This document shows positions 29,165-40,420 of a stretch of DNA of 64,000 nt, piece by piece. Position numbers and translations under genes: made by a program. The stretch is from Cupriavidus sp. D39 (GTDB lineage: Bacteria; Pseudomonadota; Gammaproteobacteria; Burkholderiales; Burkholderiaceae), in NCBI RefSeq assembly GCF_026627925.1, contig NZ_JAPNLE010000009.1, positions 2,914,001-2,978,000 on the forward strand. The letters are read 5' to 3'. Each line of letters starts with the position of its first letter. Position 1 is the stretch's first letter. The notes under the pieces are model-generated. The model saw only the letters and a list, made by a program, of their open reading frames with translations. It had not been told where the DNA came from and ran no database searches.

Positions 29165-30256
29165 TTAGAACTTGTGGCGAACACCAACCACGCCGCCAAG
29201 CTGGTTGCCACCAGTTTGGACGGTCGGACCAGACGTAATTTGGTCGTTGAAGTTGTTCACGCTCAGTGCCGAATTGCCACCCTTGTTGAGGATGTACGTA
29301 GCCGAGGCGTACAGGTCGGTACGCTTCGACAGGGCGTAGTCGGCGGTCGTGACGAACTGCCACGGGTTAGCCTTGGCGTTACGCAGGTTCTGGTAGTAAG
29401 CGGCGCCCGACAGCGACAGCGCCGGGGTCAGCTGATAGCCCAGACCAACCCAACCCAGGTTCGAGGAGGTGTTCTGCGCGCCGGAAGCACCCGGCAGGCT
29501 CGCGTTGTTGTAAGCGTGAGCGTAGCGGTAGCCAGCGTAGACCTTGGCCGGGCCGAAAGCGTAGGTACCAGCGATGGTAGCGCGACGGATCAGCTGATTG
29601 TCGGTGAGGACGCCTGCCGACGATTTGTTCGACTGGTCATAAGCAGCACCAACCGAGAACGGGCCTGCAGCGTAGCTCGCCAGGAAGCCGTATTCGCGGC
29701 CGTTGGTGAAGTTACCCGCAGCTTCTTGGTTGTTGTTGTTGAAGCTGTAGAAGGCCGAAGCGGTCAGACCACCGAAAGTGCCGGTGTACTTAACGGCATT
29801 GTCGGCGCGGCTAGCGAATTCCGGAGCCTGCGCGGTGATGCTGTAGCGGGTCGAAATGGCCATCGGATCATAGATCAGGCCGAAATCATAGAACGTGGTC
29901 TGCTGGCGGCCCAGGGTCAGCGTGCCGTACTGGTTCTGCAGGCCGACGTAAGCGTTACGACCGAACAGACGGCCGCCTTGAGCCGAAGTGCCATTGTCAA
30001 CGTTGAAGCCGCTTTCCAGGACGAAAATGCCCTTCAGGCCGCCGCCCAGGTCTTCCACGCCACGCAGGCCCCAACGCGAACCGGACTGGTTGCCCGACTG
30101 CAAGGCAAACAGGTTGTGGTTGCCGGTGGTAGTTGCGTTCTTGTTGGTGTATTCAATACCAGCGTCAACAACGCCGTACAGGGTCACGCTCGATTGGGCA
30201 TACGCACCACCAGCGGCCAGGGCAGCTACAGCGGCTGCAAACAGTTTCATCTTCAT
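29165..30256 (-). CDS. Gram-negative outer-membrane porin
   Basis: A 363-residue porin with signal peptide MKMKLFAAAVAALAAGGAYA, then QSSVTLYGVVDAGIEYTNKN, SGSRWGLRGVEDLGGGLKGIFVLESGF and the C-terminal GVRHKF. It is a paralogue of the porin at 14.3-15.4 kb, with differing extracellular loop regions. It uses a less G+C-biased codon set than its neighbours, as highly expressed genes often do. It is monocistronic, with its own terminator. Confidence 0.95.
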   Translation of the reverse strand: MKMKLFAAAVAALAAGGAYAQSSVTLYGVVDAGIEYTNKNATTTGNHNLFALQSGNQSGSRWGLRGVEDLGGGLKGIFVLESGFNVDNGTSAQGGRLFGRNAYVGLQNQYGTLTLGRQQTTFYDFGLIYDPMAISTRYSITAQAPEFASRADNAVKYTGTFGGLTASAFYSFNNNNQEAAGNFTNGREYGFLASYAAGPFSVGAAYDQSNKSSAGVLTDNQLIRRATIAGTYAFGPAKVYAGYRYAHAYNNASLPGASGAQNTSSNLGWVGLGYQLTPALSLSGAAYYQNLRNAKANPWQFVTTADYALSKRTDLYASATYILNKGGNSALSVNNFNDQITSGPTVQTGGNQLGGVVGVRHKF

Positions 30257-30501
30257 ATCGACACTTTCCTTGTCAACTGATTGGGAAATCTTGGCTTGCC
30301 CAAGTGCTTGGGCGACGCATTTACCTTCACGTCTGCTGCGTATTATGGGTCAGCCCCCCGGCCGCTAGAAGGCTTTTTCGTCGTAAACCATCGTTACGGA
30401 TGCATTTTGTTGTGATGTCGCAACAGCATAGACGGTCGTTTTCACCGTTTTGGTGCAAAAGTTGCGGTGCCAAGCCTTGTACTCGCCATTCGGCCCGGCC
30501 G

Positions 30502-31299
30502 TCAATCCGGCTGGGCTTCGCTGGCTGCAGCGTCCACGGCGGCCGGCTTTGCGGTGAATCGGGCCATGATCAGCCCCAGCTCATAAAGCGCCACCAAGGG
30601 CACTGCCAGCAACAGCTGGGACAGCACATCCGGCGGCGTCACCACGGCGGCAATCACGAAGGCGCCGACGATCACGTAGGGGCGAATCTGCTTGAGCTTG
30701 TCGAGTTCGACCACGCCGAAGCGCACCAGCACGATCACGACCACCGGCACCTCGAAGGTAATGCCGAAGGCCAGGAACATGGTCATGGCGAAGCTGAGGT
30801 ATTTGTCGATGTCGGTCGACATCTCGGCCCCCAGCGGGGCGTTGTAGTGCGCCATGAAATGGAACACGGTGGGAAACACGAGGAAATAGGCAAACGCCAC
30901 GCCGCAGATAAACAGGATATAGGTGCTGCTCACCAGCGGCACGATCAACCGCTTCTCATGCTGGTACAAGCCGGGCGCAACGAACTGCCATATCTGGTAG
31001 AGCACCCAGGGCAGCGCTATCAGGAAGGCCACCAGCAGCGTCACCTTCATCGGCACGAAGAAGGAACCGGTGACATCGGTGACGATCATCCTGCCGCCCT
31101 TGGGCAGCGACTCCATCAACGGCCTGGCAAACAGGTTGTAGATGTTTGGCGCCCAGTACACCAGGCTGACGAACACCAGGATCACGCCCGACGCAGCCTT
31201 GACGATACGCGAGCGCAACTCCACCAGGTGGGAGATGAAGGTTTCCTGCTGACCATCGTCTTGCGGGTCTTGGGGATCTTGGGAACGGGAGTCGCTCAT
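30502..31299 (-). CDS. tatC: Sec-independent translocase TatC
   Basis: TatC is the six-span receptor for twin-arginine signal peptides. The 265-residue product has a short N-terminus followed by the conserved ETFISHLVELRSRIVKA, the periplasmic cap with LPKGGRMIVTDVTGSFFVPMK and the cytoplasmic stretch FGITFEVPVVVIVLVRFGVV. The Tat-like Rieske signal at 25.9 kb is a likely client. It is the last gene of tatABC. Confidence 0.96.
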   Translation of the reverse strand: MSDSRSQDPQDPQDDGQQETFISHLVELRSRIVKAASGVILVFVSLVYWAPNIYNLFARPLMESLPKGGRMIVTDVTGSFFVPMKVTLLVAFLIALPWVLYQIWQFVAPGLYQHEKRLIVPLVSSTYILFICGVAFAYFLVFPTVFHFMAHYNAPLGAEMSTDIDKYLSFAMTMFLAFGITFEVPVVVIVLVRFGVVELDKLKQIRPYVIVGAFVIAAVVTPPDVLSQLLLAVPLVALYELGLIMARFTAKPAAVDAAASEAQPD

Positions 31300-31429
31300 G
31301 GCGTGGACCGCTCAGCCGGGGTGGCTGGCATCGAGGAATCAGTGGCGATACAACGGCACGGCGCGCAAGTCGGAACGCACGACAGCGATGGCCGGCCGGG
31401 TACCGGCGTGTGGACAAGCCCCTTCATGC

Positions 31430-31938
31430 TCACTCGAAGAAAGAGCGGGCGGGACCGGTGGCGGGACGGTGGCGCTTGACGCGCGCGGCGCCGGATTGCG
31501 CCCACACGCGTACATTGTGCTGGCGCTTGTACCACAGGGGCTGCGCGCCTTGCTTGACGCGCCAGCTCTTGCGGCCGTTGTGGGCCTTGTGCGCCGTGTC
31601 CCAGGATGGCACGTAGCCGCTGGCCGGGCTTGCCCCTCCTGCGTGCTGGAATCGGTGCCGGTCAGCGCATCGTTCAAGGCCTGGCCGTGCTCGTGCACTT
31701 CCTTGTGGATGGTGCGCTCGACATCACGCGCGGCATCCTCGAACTCCGTGCGCATCTTGCGCAGTTCGTCGAGTTCGACCTCGCGGCTGACTTCTGCCTT
31801 CACATCGTTGATATAGCGCTGCGCGCGGCCGACCAGTGCGCCGACCGTGCGCGCCACCTTCGGCAGCCGCTCGGGACCGATCACCACCAGCGCCACCGCG
31901 CCGATCAGTGCAAGCTTGGAAATGCCGAGATCGATCAT
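31430..31938 (-). CDS. tatB: Tat translocase subunit TatB, frameshifted at a homopolymer
   Basis: TatB works with TatC in binding Tat signal peptides. The N-terminal part ([33 protein letters not shown]) is the standard TatB membrane hairpin, followed by an amphipathic and charged helix. At a run of four C on the plus strand (31633-31636) the frame is lost; with five bases it continues as [14 protein letters not shown] and then [16 protein letters not shown]...[11 protein letters not shown]...RSFFE, the basic tail typical of Burkholderiales TatB. The span is one base short of a whole frame; restored length is 169 residues. Without correction the protein would carry an unrelated 3' extension toward 31339. 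Confidence 0.9.
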
Positions 31939-32089
31939 GCGAGGTTCGAAAGGATGAGGCCGCAACAACGGCCGCCCCGGCCAGCGCGCAGATCGTCACG
32001 CTGGCGAGCGTGGCAAAGCGAACGTGGCCGGCAAGGCATTGCTGCCAGGAGGAAGGGCATCAGGCGTGCTGACAAGAGTGGGGTCGCGC

Positions 32090-32326
32090 TTACTGCTGGC
32101 GCGACTTTTCCTTGGCTTCGACGTCGATGGTGGTGCTGTCGCGCAGTTCCTTGGCGGGCGCGTCCGGGGCGTCAGCGGGATTGCCGTTGGCATCCTTCAT
32201 GCCGTCCTTGAAGCCCTTCACGGCGCCACCAAGGTCCTGGCCGATGTTGCGCAGCTTCTTGGTGCCAAAGACCAGCATAACGATCACCAGCACGATGAGC
32301 CAGTGCCAAATGCTAAACGAACCCAT
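32090..32326 (-). CDS. tatA: Tat translocase subunit TatA
   Basis: A 78-residue pore-forming Tat subunit: the membrane helix in [21 protein letters not shown], the FG hinge and [23 protein letters not shown] amphipathic helix, and a charged tail. The start at 32326 is the family start; the open frame upstream is not used. It precedes tatB with a 151-base gap. Confidence 0.96.
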   Translation of the reverse strand: MGSFSIWHWLIVLVIVMLVFGTKKLRNIGQDLGGAVKGFKDGMKDANGNPADAPDAPAKELRDSTTIDVEAKEKSRQQ

Positions 32327-32490
32327 TTTCTGCTCCTGATGAAGCCTGGGGCGGCGCCTTGCCATCCCGGCTTGTTGTTCCGTCACTGAAGGCCATGCCG
32401 GGCGACGGTTGCCGGCACGGCATCTGACCGAAGGCCACATGGCCCGCGGTCCTGCATGGGTTGGCTGCCAGGCTGGCTTGAGGCCAGTCT

Positions 32491-32847
32491 TTAAGGCAGC
32501 GGCACCTTCCACTGGTTGCGCGGGCCGCCGAGCACATGCAGATGGAGGTGGTACACCTCCTGTCCGCCATCCGGTCCGGTATTGATGACCGTCCGGAAAC
32601 CATTGCCACAGCCTGCCGCGCGCGCCAACTCCGGCACTTTCAACATCATTTTAGCAAGCACAGCGCTTTCGCCGGGTCCGCAATCGGCCAGCGAATCGAC
32701 ATGCACCTTGGGAATGAGCAGGAAGTGTACCGGCGCTTTCGGGTGGATATCGTGGAAAGCCAGCATTTCGTCGTCTTCATACACCTTGCGCGACGGTAGC
32801 TGGCCGGCCACGATCCGGCAGAAGAGGCAATTGTGCGGTGAATTCAT
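32491..32847 (-). CDS. hinT: HIT-family nucleotide hydrolase HinT
   Basis: HinT hydrolyses aminoacyl-adenylate-type phosphoramidates. The 118-residue product has [41 protein letters not shown] and ends with the histidine triad HLHLHVLGG (about 101-109). It lies between the his genes and tatA, as in many Burkholderiales. Confidence 0.95.
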   Translation of the reverse strand: MNSPHNCLFCRIVAGQLPSRKVYEDDEMLAFHDIHPKAPVHFLLIPKVHVDSLADCGPGESAVLAKMMLKVPELARAAGCGNGFRTVINTGPDGGQEVYHLHLHVLGGPRNQWKVPLP

Positions 32848-32929
32848 GAAAATTTCATTGCGCGCAGCAAATCAGGCTGCGATTTCGCCGTGGACCTGCC
32901 AGAAACCCGTCGGGATCCCGTCAGAAGCG

Positions 32930-33303
32930 TCAGAAACGCTGATCCGGGTACATCGGCTTGCTGTCGTTCAGGTAGAGCCAGCCCTTGACGATACGATACA
33001 ACATCCACAGGGACAGCACGCCCCATACCGCGAAGGCCAACGGTATCAGGATCACCGTGGCAAACAGCACGCCCCCAGGATGGCCCACGCCACCGACCAC
33101 CAGAAGGACCGGATCTGCCAGGCAAAGTGGGAACCGTAGAGGGTGCCCTGCGTGTCGTCGCGCTTGACGTACCCCACCACGATGGCGATCAGCGCGGTGA
33201 TGCCGCCAGTCAGCCAGAAAATGGCGTACAGGGCATAAAGAATGTGCGTCAGCTTGCGCAGGCTGGCGAGCCGGTCATTGTCAGCGGTGATCACATCCCC
33301 CAT
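32930..33303 (-). CDS. Small membrane protein (DUF4870-like), frameshifted at a homopolymer
   Basis: The product starts MGDVITADNDRLASLRKLTHILYALYAIFWLTGGITALIAIVVGYVKRDD and has about three membrane segments. At a run of five C on the plus strand (33072-33076) the frame is lost. With six bases it reads AILGGVLFATVILIPLAFAVWGVLSLWMLYRIVKGWLYLND and ends ...PMYPDQRF at 32930, for 124 residues in all. The pattern of N-terminal charged segment and three hydrophobic helices resembles DUF4870/TMEM-like proteins; function unknown. Position is between hisE and hinT. Confidence 0.82.
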
Positions 33304-33373
33304 CGTCGTTGCTCCTCAAAGCGGCTCGAATCTGCTGGTAGCTGCGGGTTGCCCGGCCGGCCGGCGCGGGCAT

Positions 33374-33754
33374 TCAGCTGCCGTCGGCCTTGCGCTGGGC
33401 TTTTTCCTCGAGGCCGGACAGGCCTTCGCGGCGGGCCAGTTCGTTGACCACGTCGGCCGGCTTCAGGCCGAAGCGGGCGAGCAGCACCATGCTGTGGAAC
33501 CAGAGATCGGCCACCTCGTACACCACCTTGCCAACCGCCTCAGGGCCCAGGCCGGCGGCGCGGGCGTCCTTGGCGGCCATCACGGTCTCGGTGGCTTCCT
33601 CGCCGATCTTCTTCAGGATAGCGTCGTCGCCCTTGTGGAACAGGCGTGCCACGTACGACTTGTCCGGATCGCCGCCGTTCTCCGGCTTGCGCGACTCCAG
33701 CACGGCGGCCAGGCGGGCCAGCACGTCCGCGCTGCTCAAGTGTTGCTCGCTCAT
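33374..33754 (-). CDS. hisE: Phosphoribosyl-ATP diphosphatase HisE
   Basis: HisE removes pyrophosphate from phosphoribosyl-ATP, step 2 of histidine synthesis. The 126-residue product shows the MazG-like helical pattern, with [31 protein letters not shown] and [17 protein letters not shown], containing the metal-binding EExxE and ExxD residues. It overlaps the hisI stop as ATGA (33751-33754). Confidence 0.97.
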   Translation of the reverse strand: MSEQHLSSADVLARLAAVLESRKPENGGDPDKSYVARLFHKGDDAILKKIGEEATETVMAAKDARAAGLGPEAVGKVVYEVADLWFHSMVLLARFGLKPADVVNELARREGLSGLEEKAQRKADGS

Positions 33755-34158
33755 GGCTTGGCCGCGTAAATGGTGGACGGATCCTTGAGCACGGGCTCGA
33801 CGGTTTGCCAGTCGCCGTTGTCGGCGTCGCCTTCGAACTTCTGAAAGAAGCAGGAGTGGCGCCCGGTGTGGCAGGCGATGCCGTCGTTCTGGGTGACCTT
33901 GAGCAGGACTACGTCTTCGTCGCAATCCAGGCGCATTTCGTGCACCTTCTGCACGTGACCGGATTCCTCGCCCTTGTGCCACAGGCGCTTGCGCGAGCGC
34001 GACCAGAACACGGCCTCGCCGATCTCCGCGGTACGCTGGAGCGCTTCGCGGTTCATGAACGCAAACATCAGCACGTCGTTCGAGCCGACTTCCTGGACGA
34101 TCACCGGCACCAGGCCGTTGTCGTCCCACTTAACCTTGTTGAGCCACTTCTTTGCCAT
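33751..34158 (-). CDS. hisI: Phosphoribosyl-AMP cyclohydrolase HisI
   Basis: HisI opens the purine ring of PR-AMP (step 3). The 135-residue product has [33 protein letters not shown] and the zinc-site motif [10 protein letters not shown]. HisI and HisE are separate here, not fused as in enterobacteria. It lies 15 bases after hisF. Confidence 0.97.
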   Translation of the reverse strand: MAKKWLNKVKWDDNGLVPVIVQEVGSNDVLMFAFMNREALQRTAEIGEAVFWSRSRKRLWHKGEESGHVQKVHEMRLDCDEDVVLLKVTQNDGIACHTGRHSCFFQKFEGDADNGDWQTVEPVLKDPSTIYAAKP

Positions 34159-34173
34159 GTCGGTTCGCCGTGT

Positions 34174-34944
34174 TCAGATTCGCACCGGAATGCCCTCTCG
34201 GGCCATGAATGCCTTTGCTTCGCCAACGGTGTGCTCGCCGTAGTGGAAGATGCTGGCGGCCAGCACCGCGTCGGCGTGCCCCAGCTTGATGCCGTCGGCC
34301 AGGTCCTTCAGGCCGCCCACGCCGCCCGAGGCGATCACCGGCACCGACACCGCGTCGCTCACAGCCCGCGTGAGCTCGAGGTCGAAGCCGCTCTTGGTGC
34401 CGTCGCGGTCCATGCTGGTGAGCAGCAGTTCGCCGGCGCCGCGCGCGGCCATCTCGCGTGCCCATTCCACGGCGTCCAGGCCCGTGGCCTTGCGCCCGCC
34501 GTGGGTGAAGACTTCCCAGCGCGCCGGCTCGCCGGGCGCGGAGCTGCGCTTGGCGTCGATCGCGACCACGATGCACTGCGAGCCGTAGCGCGCGGTGGCG
34601 TCCGACACCAGCTGCGGGTTGGCAATGGCCGAGGAATTGACGCTGATCTTGTCCGCGCCAGCATTGAGCAGGCGCCGCACGTCTTCCACGGCGCGCACGC
34701 CGCCGCCCACCGTCAGCGGGATGAAGACCTGGGAGGCAACCGCCTCGATGATGTGCAGGATCAGGTCGCGGCCGTCGCTGGTCGCGGTGATGTCAAGAAA
34801 AGTGATTTCATCAGCACCCTGCTCGTCGTAACGGCGGGCGATCTCGACCGGGTCGCCCGCGTCGCGCAATTCGACGAAGTTGACACCCTTGACCACCCGC
34901 CCGTTGGTCACGTCGAGGCAGGGGATGATACGTTTGGCTAGCAT
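34174..34944 (-). CDS. hisF: Imidazole glycerol phosphate synthase, cyclase subunit HisF
   Basis: HisF is the TIM-barrel partner of HisH that makes IGP and AICAR. The 256-residue product starts [23 protein letters not shown] and has the catalytic aspartates in CLDV (Asp about 11) and [11 protein letters not shown], with GGVRAVEDV and [11 protein letters not shown] as phosphate-binding loops. The start at 34944 fits the family; the 18 residues upstream do not. Confidence 0.97.
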   Translation of the reverse strand: MLAKRIIPCLDVTNGRVVKGVNFVELRDAGDPVEIARRYDEQGADEITFLDITATSDGRDLILHIIEAVASQVFIPLTVGGGVRAVEDVRRLLNAGADKISVNSSAIANPQLVSDATARYGSQCIVVAIDAKRSSAPGEPARWEVFTHGGRKATGLDAVEWAREMAARGAGELLLTSMDRDGTKSGFDLELTRAVSDAVSVPVIASGGVGGLKDLADGIKLGHADAVLAASIFHYGEHTVGEAKAFMAREGIPVRI

Positions 34945-35022
34945 GGGATTCCTTGCCCGCCACGGCGCTGCGCGCATGCATAGCGCCGGTGGCTGCAATT
35001 GTCGCGCGCGAGGCGCGTTGTC

Positions 35023-35769
35023 TTACTGCTCGGCGCCGAGCTTGTCGGCAAGCGCCTGGGCTTCAGCGAAATTGAGGTCGCCCGAATAGATCGCGCGGCC
35101 GCAGATGACGCCTTCGACACCATCCTTTTGCACGCGGCACAGGCGTTCGATATCGGCCAGGTCGGACAGCCCGCCGCTGGCGATCACCGGAATCGTCGCC
35201 GACTGCGCCAGCTTGACGGTGGCATCGATATTGATGCCCTGCAGCATGCCGTCGCGGCCGATGTCGGTGTAGATGATGGCTTCCACGCCGTAGTCCTCGT
35301 ACTTGCGCGCGAGGTCCGCGACTTCGTGGCCGGTCAGCTTGCTCCAGCCGTCGGTGGCGACCTTGCCTTCGCGGGCGTCCAGGCCAACGATGATATGGCC
35401 GCCGAACGCCGTGCAGGCATCCTTGAGGAACCCCGGATTCTTGACCGCGGCAGTGCCGATGATCACGTACGACAGGCCGCCGTCGAGCCAGCGCTCGATA
35501 GTATTCAGGTCGCGGATGCCGCCGCCGAGCTGGATCGGGATCTCATCGCCCACCTCGGCGATGATGGCCTTGATGACAGCTTCATTGCGGGGCTTGCCCA
35601 CGAACGCACCATTGAGGTCGACCAGGTGCAGGCGCCGTGCGCCCTGCTCCACCCAGTGACGTGCCATGGCGGCGGGATCTTCGGAAAAGACGGTGGCCTG
35701 GTCCATGTCGCCTTGTTTAAGGCGTACACATTGACCGTCCTTCAGGTCGATGGCCGGAATGAGCAACAT
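35023..35769 (-). CDS. hisA: ProFAR isomerase HisA
   Basis: HisA isomerises ProFAR to PRFAR (step 4). The 248-residue TIM barrel starts [22 protein letters not shown] (catalytic Asp 8) and has the second catalytic region [16 protein letters not shown], plus [13 protein letters not shown] and [13 protein letters not shown] phosphate loops. Confidence 0.97.
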   Translation of the reverse strand: MLLIPAIDLKDGQCVRLKQGDMDQATVFSEDPAAMARHWVEQGARRLHLVDLNGAFVGKPRNEAVIKAIIAEVGDEIPIQLGGGIRDLNTIERWLDGGLSYVIIGTAAVKNPGFLKDACTAFGGHIIVGLDAREGKVATDGWSKLTGHEVADLARKYEDYGVEAIIYTDIGRDGMLQGINIDATVKLAQSATIPVIASGGLSDLADIERLCRVQKDGVEGVICGRAIYSGDLNFAEAQALADKLGAEQ

Positions 35770-35858
35770 AAGTGTGACGAGCGTGATTGAGTGAAAGAGA
35801 AAATTGAGCTAGCCACCGTGGCCGGCCAACTCGGTCCCGAAAAAGCTGCTATCGAGGT

Positions 35859-36512
35859 TCAGGGATTCCAGTGCACAAAGTTCCGGTACAGCTGCAAGCC
35901 CATGGCGGCGCTCTTTTCCGGGTGGAACTGCGTGGCAAAAATATTATCGCGCGCCACCGCGCTCGTAAATACGACACCGTAGTCGGTTTCGCCGGCGATA
36001 TGCGCCGGATCCTGCGCATGCACGTAGTAACTATGCACGAAATAGAACCAGCTTTCATCAGGAATGCCAGCCCACAGCGGATGGGAGCGCGCTTGCCGCA
36101 CCCGGTTCCAGCCCATCTGCGGCACCTTGTAGCGCGAGCCGTCCGGCTGGGTCATGCCCTCCAGCTCGAAGCGGATCACCTCGCCGGGCAACAGCCCCAG
36201 GCAAGGCGTGCTGCCGTCCTGCGCCCTACTTTCCTTGCTGAAGTCGAACAGCATCTGTTCGCCAACGCACACTCCCAGCATCGGCTTGCTGGCAGCGGCC
36301 TCGATCACCGCCTGCTGCAAGCCCGACGCGCCCAGCGCGCCCATGCAGTCGGGCATTGCTCCCTGGCCGGGGAGCACCACGCGGTCCGCCGCGCGGATCG
36401 CCTCGGGCTGGTCCACCACCTGCACGTCGGCCTCAGGCGCCGCGGCACGCAGGGCCTGCGCCACCGAGCGCAGGTTGCCCATGCCGTAATCCACAATTGC
36501 TATGGTAGTCAT
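35859..36512 (-). CDS. hisH: Imidazole glycerol phosphate synthase, glutaminase subunit HisH
   Basis: HisH supplies ammonia from glutamine to HisF. The 217-residue class I amidotransferase has [17 protein letters not shown], the nucleophile Cys in GVCVGEQM and the His-Glu pair in [15 protein letters not shown] differs slightly from the more usual GICLGMQ, but the catalytic Cys is present. Its start overlaps the marC-like stop as ATGA (36509-36512). Confidence 0.97.
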   Translation of the reverse strand: MTTIAIVDYGMGNLRSVAQALRAAAPEADVQVVDQPEAIRAADRVVLPGQGAMPDCMGALGASGLQQAVIEAAASKPMLGVCVGEQMLFDFSKESRAQDGSTPCLGLLPGEVIRFELEGMTQPDGSRYKVPQMGWNRVRQARSHPLWAGIPDESWFYFVHSYYVHAQDPAHIAGETDYGVVFTSAVARDNIFATQFHPEKSAAMGLQLYRNFVHWNP

Positions 36513-37132
36513 GATTTCAAAACAGGCAACAATGTCTTAAGCCCGTCCACAATGAATTCCACGGCCAGCGCCGACAGGATCAGTCCCATCAGGCGCGTGC
36601 CGATATTGATGCCAGTGCGGCCGATCACGCGCGCGATCGGGTCCGCGGCGCGGAACACTATATATACCACTGCACCCAGCGCGATCCCAATTCCGACCAG
36701 AATCAGCAACTGGTACCAGTGCTGGGTCTTGCCGGCATAGACGATCACCGTGCTGATCGAGCCGGGCCCGGTCAGCAAGGGCAGCGCCAGCGGCACCACC
36801 GCGATGCTGGCCTTGGCTTCCGCCTCGTCCTCTTCCTCGGGCGTCGCCTTGGTGCGACCGGTCTGGGCATTCAGCATGTTCATCGCCATCATGATCATGA
36901 TGAGGCCGCCGCCCACCTGCAGCGAGGCCACCGAGATGTTGAAGAACTCAATGATCTGCTGGCCCAGCAAGGCGGAGATGCCCACTACCGTCGCCACCGA
37001 GATCGCCGCGATCTTGATGGTATGCCGCTTTTCTTCCTCGGTCTGCTGGGTAGTCAGGCTGATGAAGAACGGGATGGCCCCGATCGGGTTGATCAGCGCC
37101 AGCAGCGAGATGAACGACTTAAGCGTATCCAT
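36509..37132 (-). CDS. MarC-family integral membrane protein
   Basis: A 207-residue inner-membrane protein with about six hydrophobic segments and the MarC-family pattern [32 protein letters not shown] and [19 protein letters not shown]. Function in this family is unknown; the old link to antibiotic resistance was not upheld. It lies inside the his run between hisB and hisH, with an ATGA overlap to hisH, so it is almost certainly transcribed with histidine genes. Confidence 0.93.
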   Translation of the reverse strand: MDTLKSFISLLALINPIGAIPFFISLTTQQTEEEKRHTIKIAAISVATVVGISALLGQQIIEFFNISVASLQVGGGLIMIMMAMNMLNAQTGRTKATPEEEDEAEAKASIAVVPLALPLLTGPGSISTVIVYAGKTQHWYQLLILVGIGIALGAVVYIVFRAADPIARVIGRTGINIGTRLMGLILSALAVEFIVDGLKTLLPVLKS

Positions 37133-37254
37133 CGGGTTGGGCTAATGTCGCGCTAATGCCGCGTCGGTGCCGCATCGGCACCACGTTGATCGGAAGTTTG
37201 CCGCCGGCGGCGCAGAACGCGCCGCCATGCGAGGCTGGTGGACGCCGTTCAGGC

Positions 37255-37848
37255 TCAGCCGACGAGGGTGCCCTTGGTCGACGGAATCGTGTTGCCTGCG
37301 CGCGGATCCATTTCCACCGCCATGCGCAGCGCACGGCCGAAGGCCTTGAACACGGTTTCGCATTGATGATGGGCATTGATGCCGCGCAGGTTGTCGATAT
37401 GCAGCGTTACCGCGGCATGGTTGACGAAGCCGCGGAAGAACTCGATGGTCAGGTCCACGTCGAAGCTGCCCACCCGCGCGCGGGTGAACGGCACGTGGAA
37501 CTCCAGGCCGGGACGGCCGGAGAAGTCGATCACCACGCGCGACAGGCATTCGTCCAGCGGCACATAGCTGTGGCCGTAGCGGGTGATGCCCTTCTTGTCG
37601 CCGATCGCCTTGGCAACGGCCTGACCAAGCGCGATGCCGACGTCTTCCACCGTGTGGTGGTCATCGATATGGGTGTCGCCGCTGGCTTCAACCTCGAGGT
37701 CGAACATGCCATGGCGGGCGATCTGGTCCAGCATGTGGTCGAGGAACGGCACGCCGGACGCCAGTTTCTGGCGGCCGGTGCCATCGAGATTCAGCGAAAC
37801 GCGAATTTGCGTTTCCGAAGTATTGCGGGTGACCTCTGCAACACGCAT
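37255..37848 (-). CDS. hisB: Imidazoleglycerol-phosphate dehydratase HisB
   Basis: HisB dehydrates IGP (step 7) using a di-manganese site. The 197-residue monofunctional enzyme has the two metal-binding repeats with [14 protein letters not shown] and [13 protein letters not shown], and HxxxH-type [10 protein letters not shown]. The histidinol-phosphatase domain found in the E. coli fusion is absent. Confidence 0.97.
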   Translation of the reverse strand: MRVAEVTRNTSETQIRVSLNLDGTGRQKLASGVPFLDHMLDQIARHGMFDLEVEASGDTHIDDHHTVEDVGIALGQAVAKAIGDKKGITRYGHSYVPLDECLSRVVIDFSGRPGLEFHVPFTRARVGSFDVDLTIEFFRGFVNHAAVTLHIDNLRGINAHHQCETVFKAFGRALRMAVEMDPRAGNTIPSTKGTLVG

Positions 37849-37852
37849 GGTG

Positions 37853-38953
37853 TTAATCCTGCAACGCCGCCTGGAAGGCAGCGAGAAATTGCGCGTTCTC
37901 TTCGGGAGTGCTGACCGTGACGCGCAGACAGTTGGCCAGCAATGGGTGCATTTTACCCACGTTCTTGATCAAAACCTTGCGCGCGAGCACCCCGTCGAAC
38001 ACCCGGGCGGAATCGGCGACGCGCACCAGCAGGAAATTGGCGGCGCTCGGGTACACCGTCACGCCCGGCAAGGCAGCCAGGGCGCTGGCCACGGTGGCGC
38101 GCTCGGCGCGCAGTTGCGCGGCCTGCTGGTCCAGCACATCGACGTGCTCCAGCACGAACAGCGCGGTGGCCTCCGTCAGCACATTGACGTTGTACGGCGG
38201 GCGCACCTTGTCGAGCTGCGAGAGCCATTCCGGCGCGCCGGCCAGGTAACCCAGCCGGATGCCGGCCAGGCCCAGCTTGGACACCGTACGCATCACCAGC
38301 AGGTTGCCGAACTCGGCCAGGCGCGGCATCCAGGTGTCCTGGGCGAATGGCTGGTAGGCCTCGTCGACCACCACCAGGCTCTGGCAAACCTCGCCCTGGG
38401 CGGCACGCACGATGGCTTCCATGTCATCCGCATCGAACAGGTTGCCGGTGGGATTGTTGGGGTAGGCCAGGTAGATGATGGCCGGCTGGTGCTCGGCCAT
38501 GGCCGCGAGCATGGCGGCCCGGTCGAGCGTGAAATCCGCCCTGAGCGGCACGCCGACGAATTCCAGCCCGGCAAACTGGGCGGACATGGCGTACATGACG
38601 AAGCCCGGCACCGGTGCCAGCACCTTGGCGCCCGGCTTGGCGGCGGCCAGCGACAACATGCTGATGATCTCGTCCGAGCCGTTGCCCAGCAGCACGTCCA
38701 TGCCCGCGGGCACGTCCATGACCGTTTTCAGGCGCGCGCGCAGCACTTCGCTGCTAGGCACCGGGTAGCGGTTCAACGCCACCTCGGCCAGCCGCGCGGC
38801 CAGCTTTGCGCGCAGCGCGTCGGGCAGCTGGTAGGGGTTTTCCATCGCGTCCAGCTTCACCAGACCGTGCGAATCCGGCACATGGTAGGCGCCCATGGCG
38901 CGTACGTCGTCACGGATGATGCGTTCGATCAGGGAAGGCTGCACTACGGACAT
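37853..38953 (-). CDS. hisC: Histidinol-phosphate aminotransferase HisC
   Basis: HisC is the PLP aminotransferase of step 8. The 366-residue product has [36 protein letters not shown] and the PLP-lysine region [17 protein letters not shown]. The start at 38953 gives normal length. hisB starts 4 bases after its stop. Confidence 0.96.
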   Translation of the reverse strand: MSVVQPSLIERIIRDDVRAMGAYHVPDSHGLVKLDAMENPYQLPDALRAKLAARLAEVALNRYPVPSSEVLRARLKTVMDVPAGMDVLLGNGSDEIISMLSLAAAKPGAKVLAPVPGFVMYAMSAQFAGLEFVGVPLRADFTLDRAAMLAAMAEHQPAIIYLAYPNNPTGNLFDADDMEAIVRAAQGEVCQSLVVVDEAYQPFAQDTWMPRLAEFGNLLVMRTVSKLGLAGIRLGYLAGAPEWLSQLDKVRPPYNVNVLTEATALFVLEHVDVLDQQAAQLRAERATVASALAALPGVTVYPSAANFLLVRVADSARVFDGVLARKVLIKNVGKMHPLLANCLRVTVSTPEENAQFLAAFQAALQD

Positions 38954-39049
38954 TGGATTACCTCTTGGGTCGGTGGTCGGTGCGGATTGCGGGTATCTGG
39001 CCGGCTCCTGGACAAGCCCGGGAGCCGGCCGCTTTGCCTAAAGTGCGCT

Positions 39050-40387
39050 TCAGTTGCGCCTCAGGCGGTATTCGGCACTCCGGGCGTGGGCCTGCAAGCC
39101 CTCGCCGTAGGCCAGCTCGGCGGCGATCTGGCCGAGCATCTGGGCGCCCTGCTCGCTCACTTCGATCAGGCTGGAGCGCTTCTGGAAGTCGTACACACCC
39201 AGCGGCGACGAGAAACGCGCGGTGCGCGAGGTCGGCAGCACATGGTTGGGCCCGGCACAGTAGTCGCCCAGCGACTCGCTGGTGTAGCGGCCCAGGAAGA
39301 TGGCGCCGGCGTGGCGGATCTTCTCGGCCCAGTGGCGCGGGTTCTCGGCGGAAATCTCCAGGTGCTCCGGCGCGATCGCGTTGGCGATTTCGCAGGCCTC
39401 GTCCATGTCGCGTACCCGGATCAGCGCGCCGCGCCCGGACAGCGAGGCACGGATGACATCGCGGCGCGGCATGGAATCAAGCTGGCGGTGGATGCTTTCC
39501 TCCACCTGGGCCAGGTAGTTCGAGTCCGGGCACAGCAGGATGGATTGCGCGAGCTCATCGTGCTCGGCCTGCGAGAACAGGTCCATCGCCACCCAGTCCG
39601 GATCGGTAGTGCCGTCGCAGATCACCAGGATCTCGGACGGGCCGGCGATCATGTCGATGCCGACGGTGCCGAACACGCGGCGCTTGGCCGCCGCCACGTA
39701 GGCGTTGCCCGGGCCGACGATCTTGTCGACCTGGGGCAGCGAGCCCGTGCCGTAGGCCAGCGCGCCAATCGCCTGCGCGCCGCCGATGGTGAACACGCGG
39801 TCCACGCCGGCGATCTGCGCGGCGGCCAGCACCAGCTCGTTGCGCACGCCGCCCGGCGTGGGCACGACCATGATGACTTCCTTGACGCCGGCCACGCGCG
39901 CGGGGATGGCGTTCATCAGCACGGACGACGGGTACGCCGCCTTGCCGCCCGGCACATAGATGCCGACGCGGTCCAGCGGGGTCACCTTCTGTCCCAGCAC
40001 GGTGCCGTCGGATTCGGTGTATTCCCAGCTGTGGCTGCCGCACTCGATCTTCTGCTTCTCGTGGTAGGCGCGCACGCGCGCCGCCGCAGTCTCCAGCGCC
40101 GCGCGGCGCTTGGGCTCGAGCTCGTCGAGCGCCGCTTCGAGCTTGGCCGGCGAGATCTCCAGCGCGGCCATCGAGGCGGCTTCGACGCGGTCAAAGCGTT
40201 GCGTGTATTCCAGCACCGCGGCGTCGCCGCGTGCCTTCACATCGGCAAGGATCTGCGCCACGGCGCGATCGATGGCGTCGTCTTCACCGGCTTCAAACGC
40301 CAGCACCTTGCGCAACTCGGCGGCAAAGCCCTGCTCGGTTGAATCCAGCCGGCGGATTTCGAGGTTTTCCATAGAATTTTCGTTCAT
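39050..40387 (-). CDS. hisD: Histidinol dehydrogenase HisD
   Basis: HisD carries out the last two oxidations to histidine. The 445-residue product shows [49 protein letters not shown] (zinc and catalytic residues) and [20 protein letters not shown]. The start at 40387 has GGAGT just upstream; an ATG five codons in is an alternative. Confidence 0.97.
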   Translation of the reverse strand: MNENSMENLEIRRLDSTEQGFAAELRKVLAFEAGEDDAIDRAVAQILADVKARGDAAVLEYTQRFDRVEAASMAALEISPAKLEAALDELEPKRRAALETAAARVRAYHEKQKIECGSHSWEYTESDGTVLGQKVTPLDRVGIYVPGGKAAYPSSVLMNAIPARVAGVKEVIMVVPTPGGVRNELVLAAAQIAGVDRVFTIGGAQAIGALAYGTGSLPQVDKIVGPGNAYVAAAKRRVFGTVGIDMIAGPSEILVICDGTTDPDWVAMDLFSQAEHDELAQSILLCPDSNYLAQVEESIHRQLDSMPRRDVIRASLSGRGALIRVRDMDEACEIANAIAPEHLEISAENPRHWAEKIRHAGAIFLGRYTSESLGDYCAGPNHVLPTSRTARFSSPLGVYDFQKRSSLIEVSEQGAQMLGQIAAELAYGEGLQAHARSAEYRLRRN

Positions 40388-40420
40388 GACTCCATTCCCC
40401 AGGCTCTCTCCTGCGCGGCG

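Noticed and set aside
31339..31938. Reading tatB as a longer protein ending at 31339
   Set aside because: The tail in that frame is unlike TatB, whereas the alternative frame gives the family's basic tail. A one-base correction explains both.
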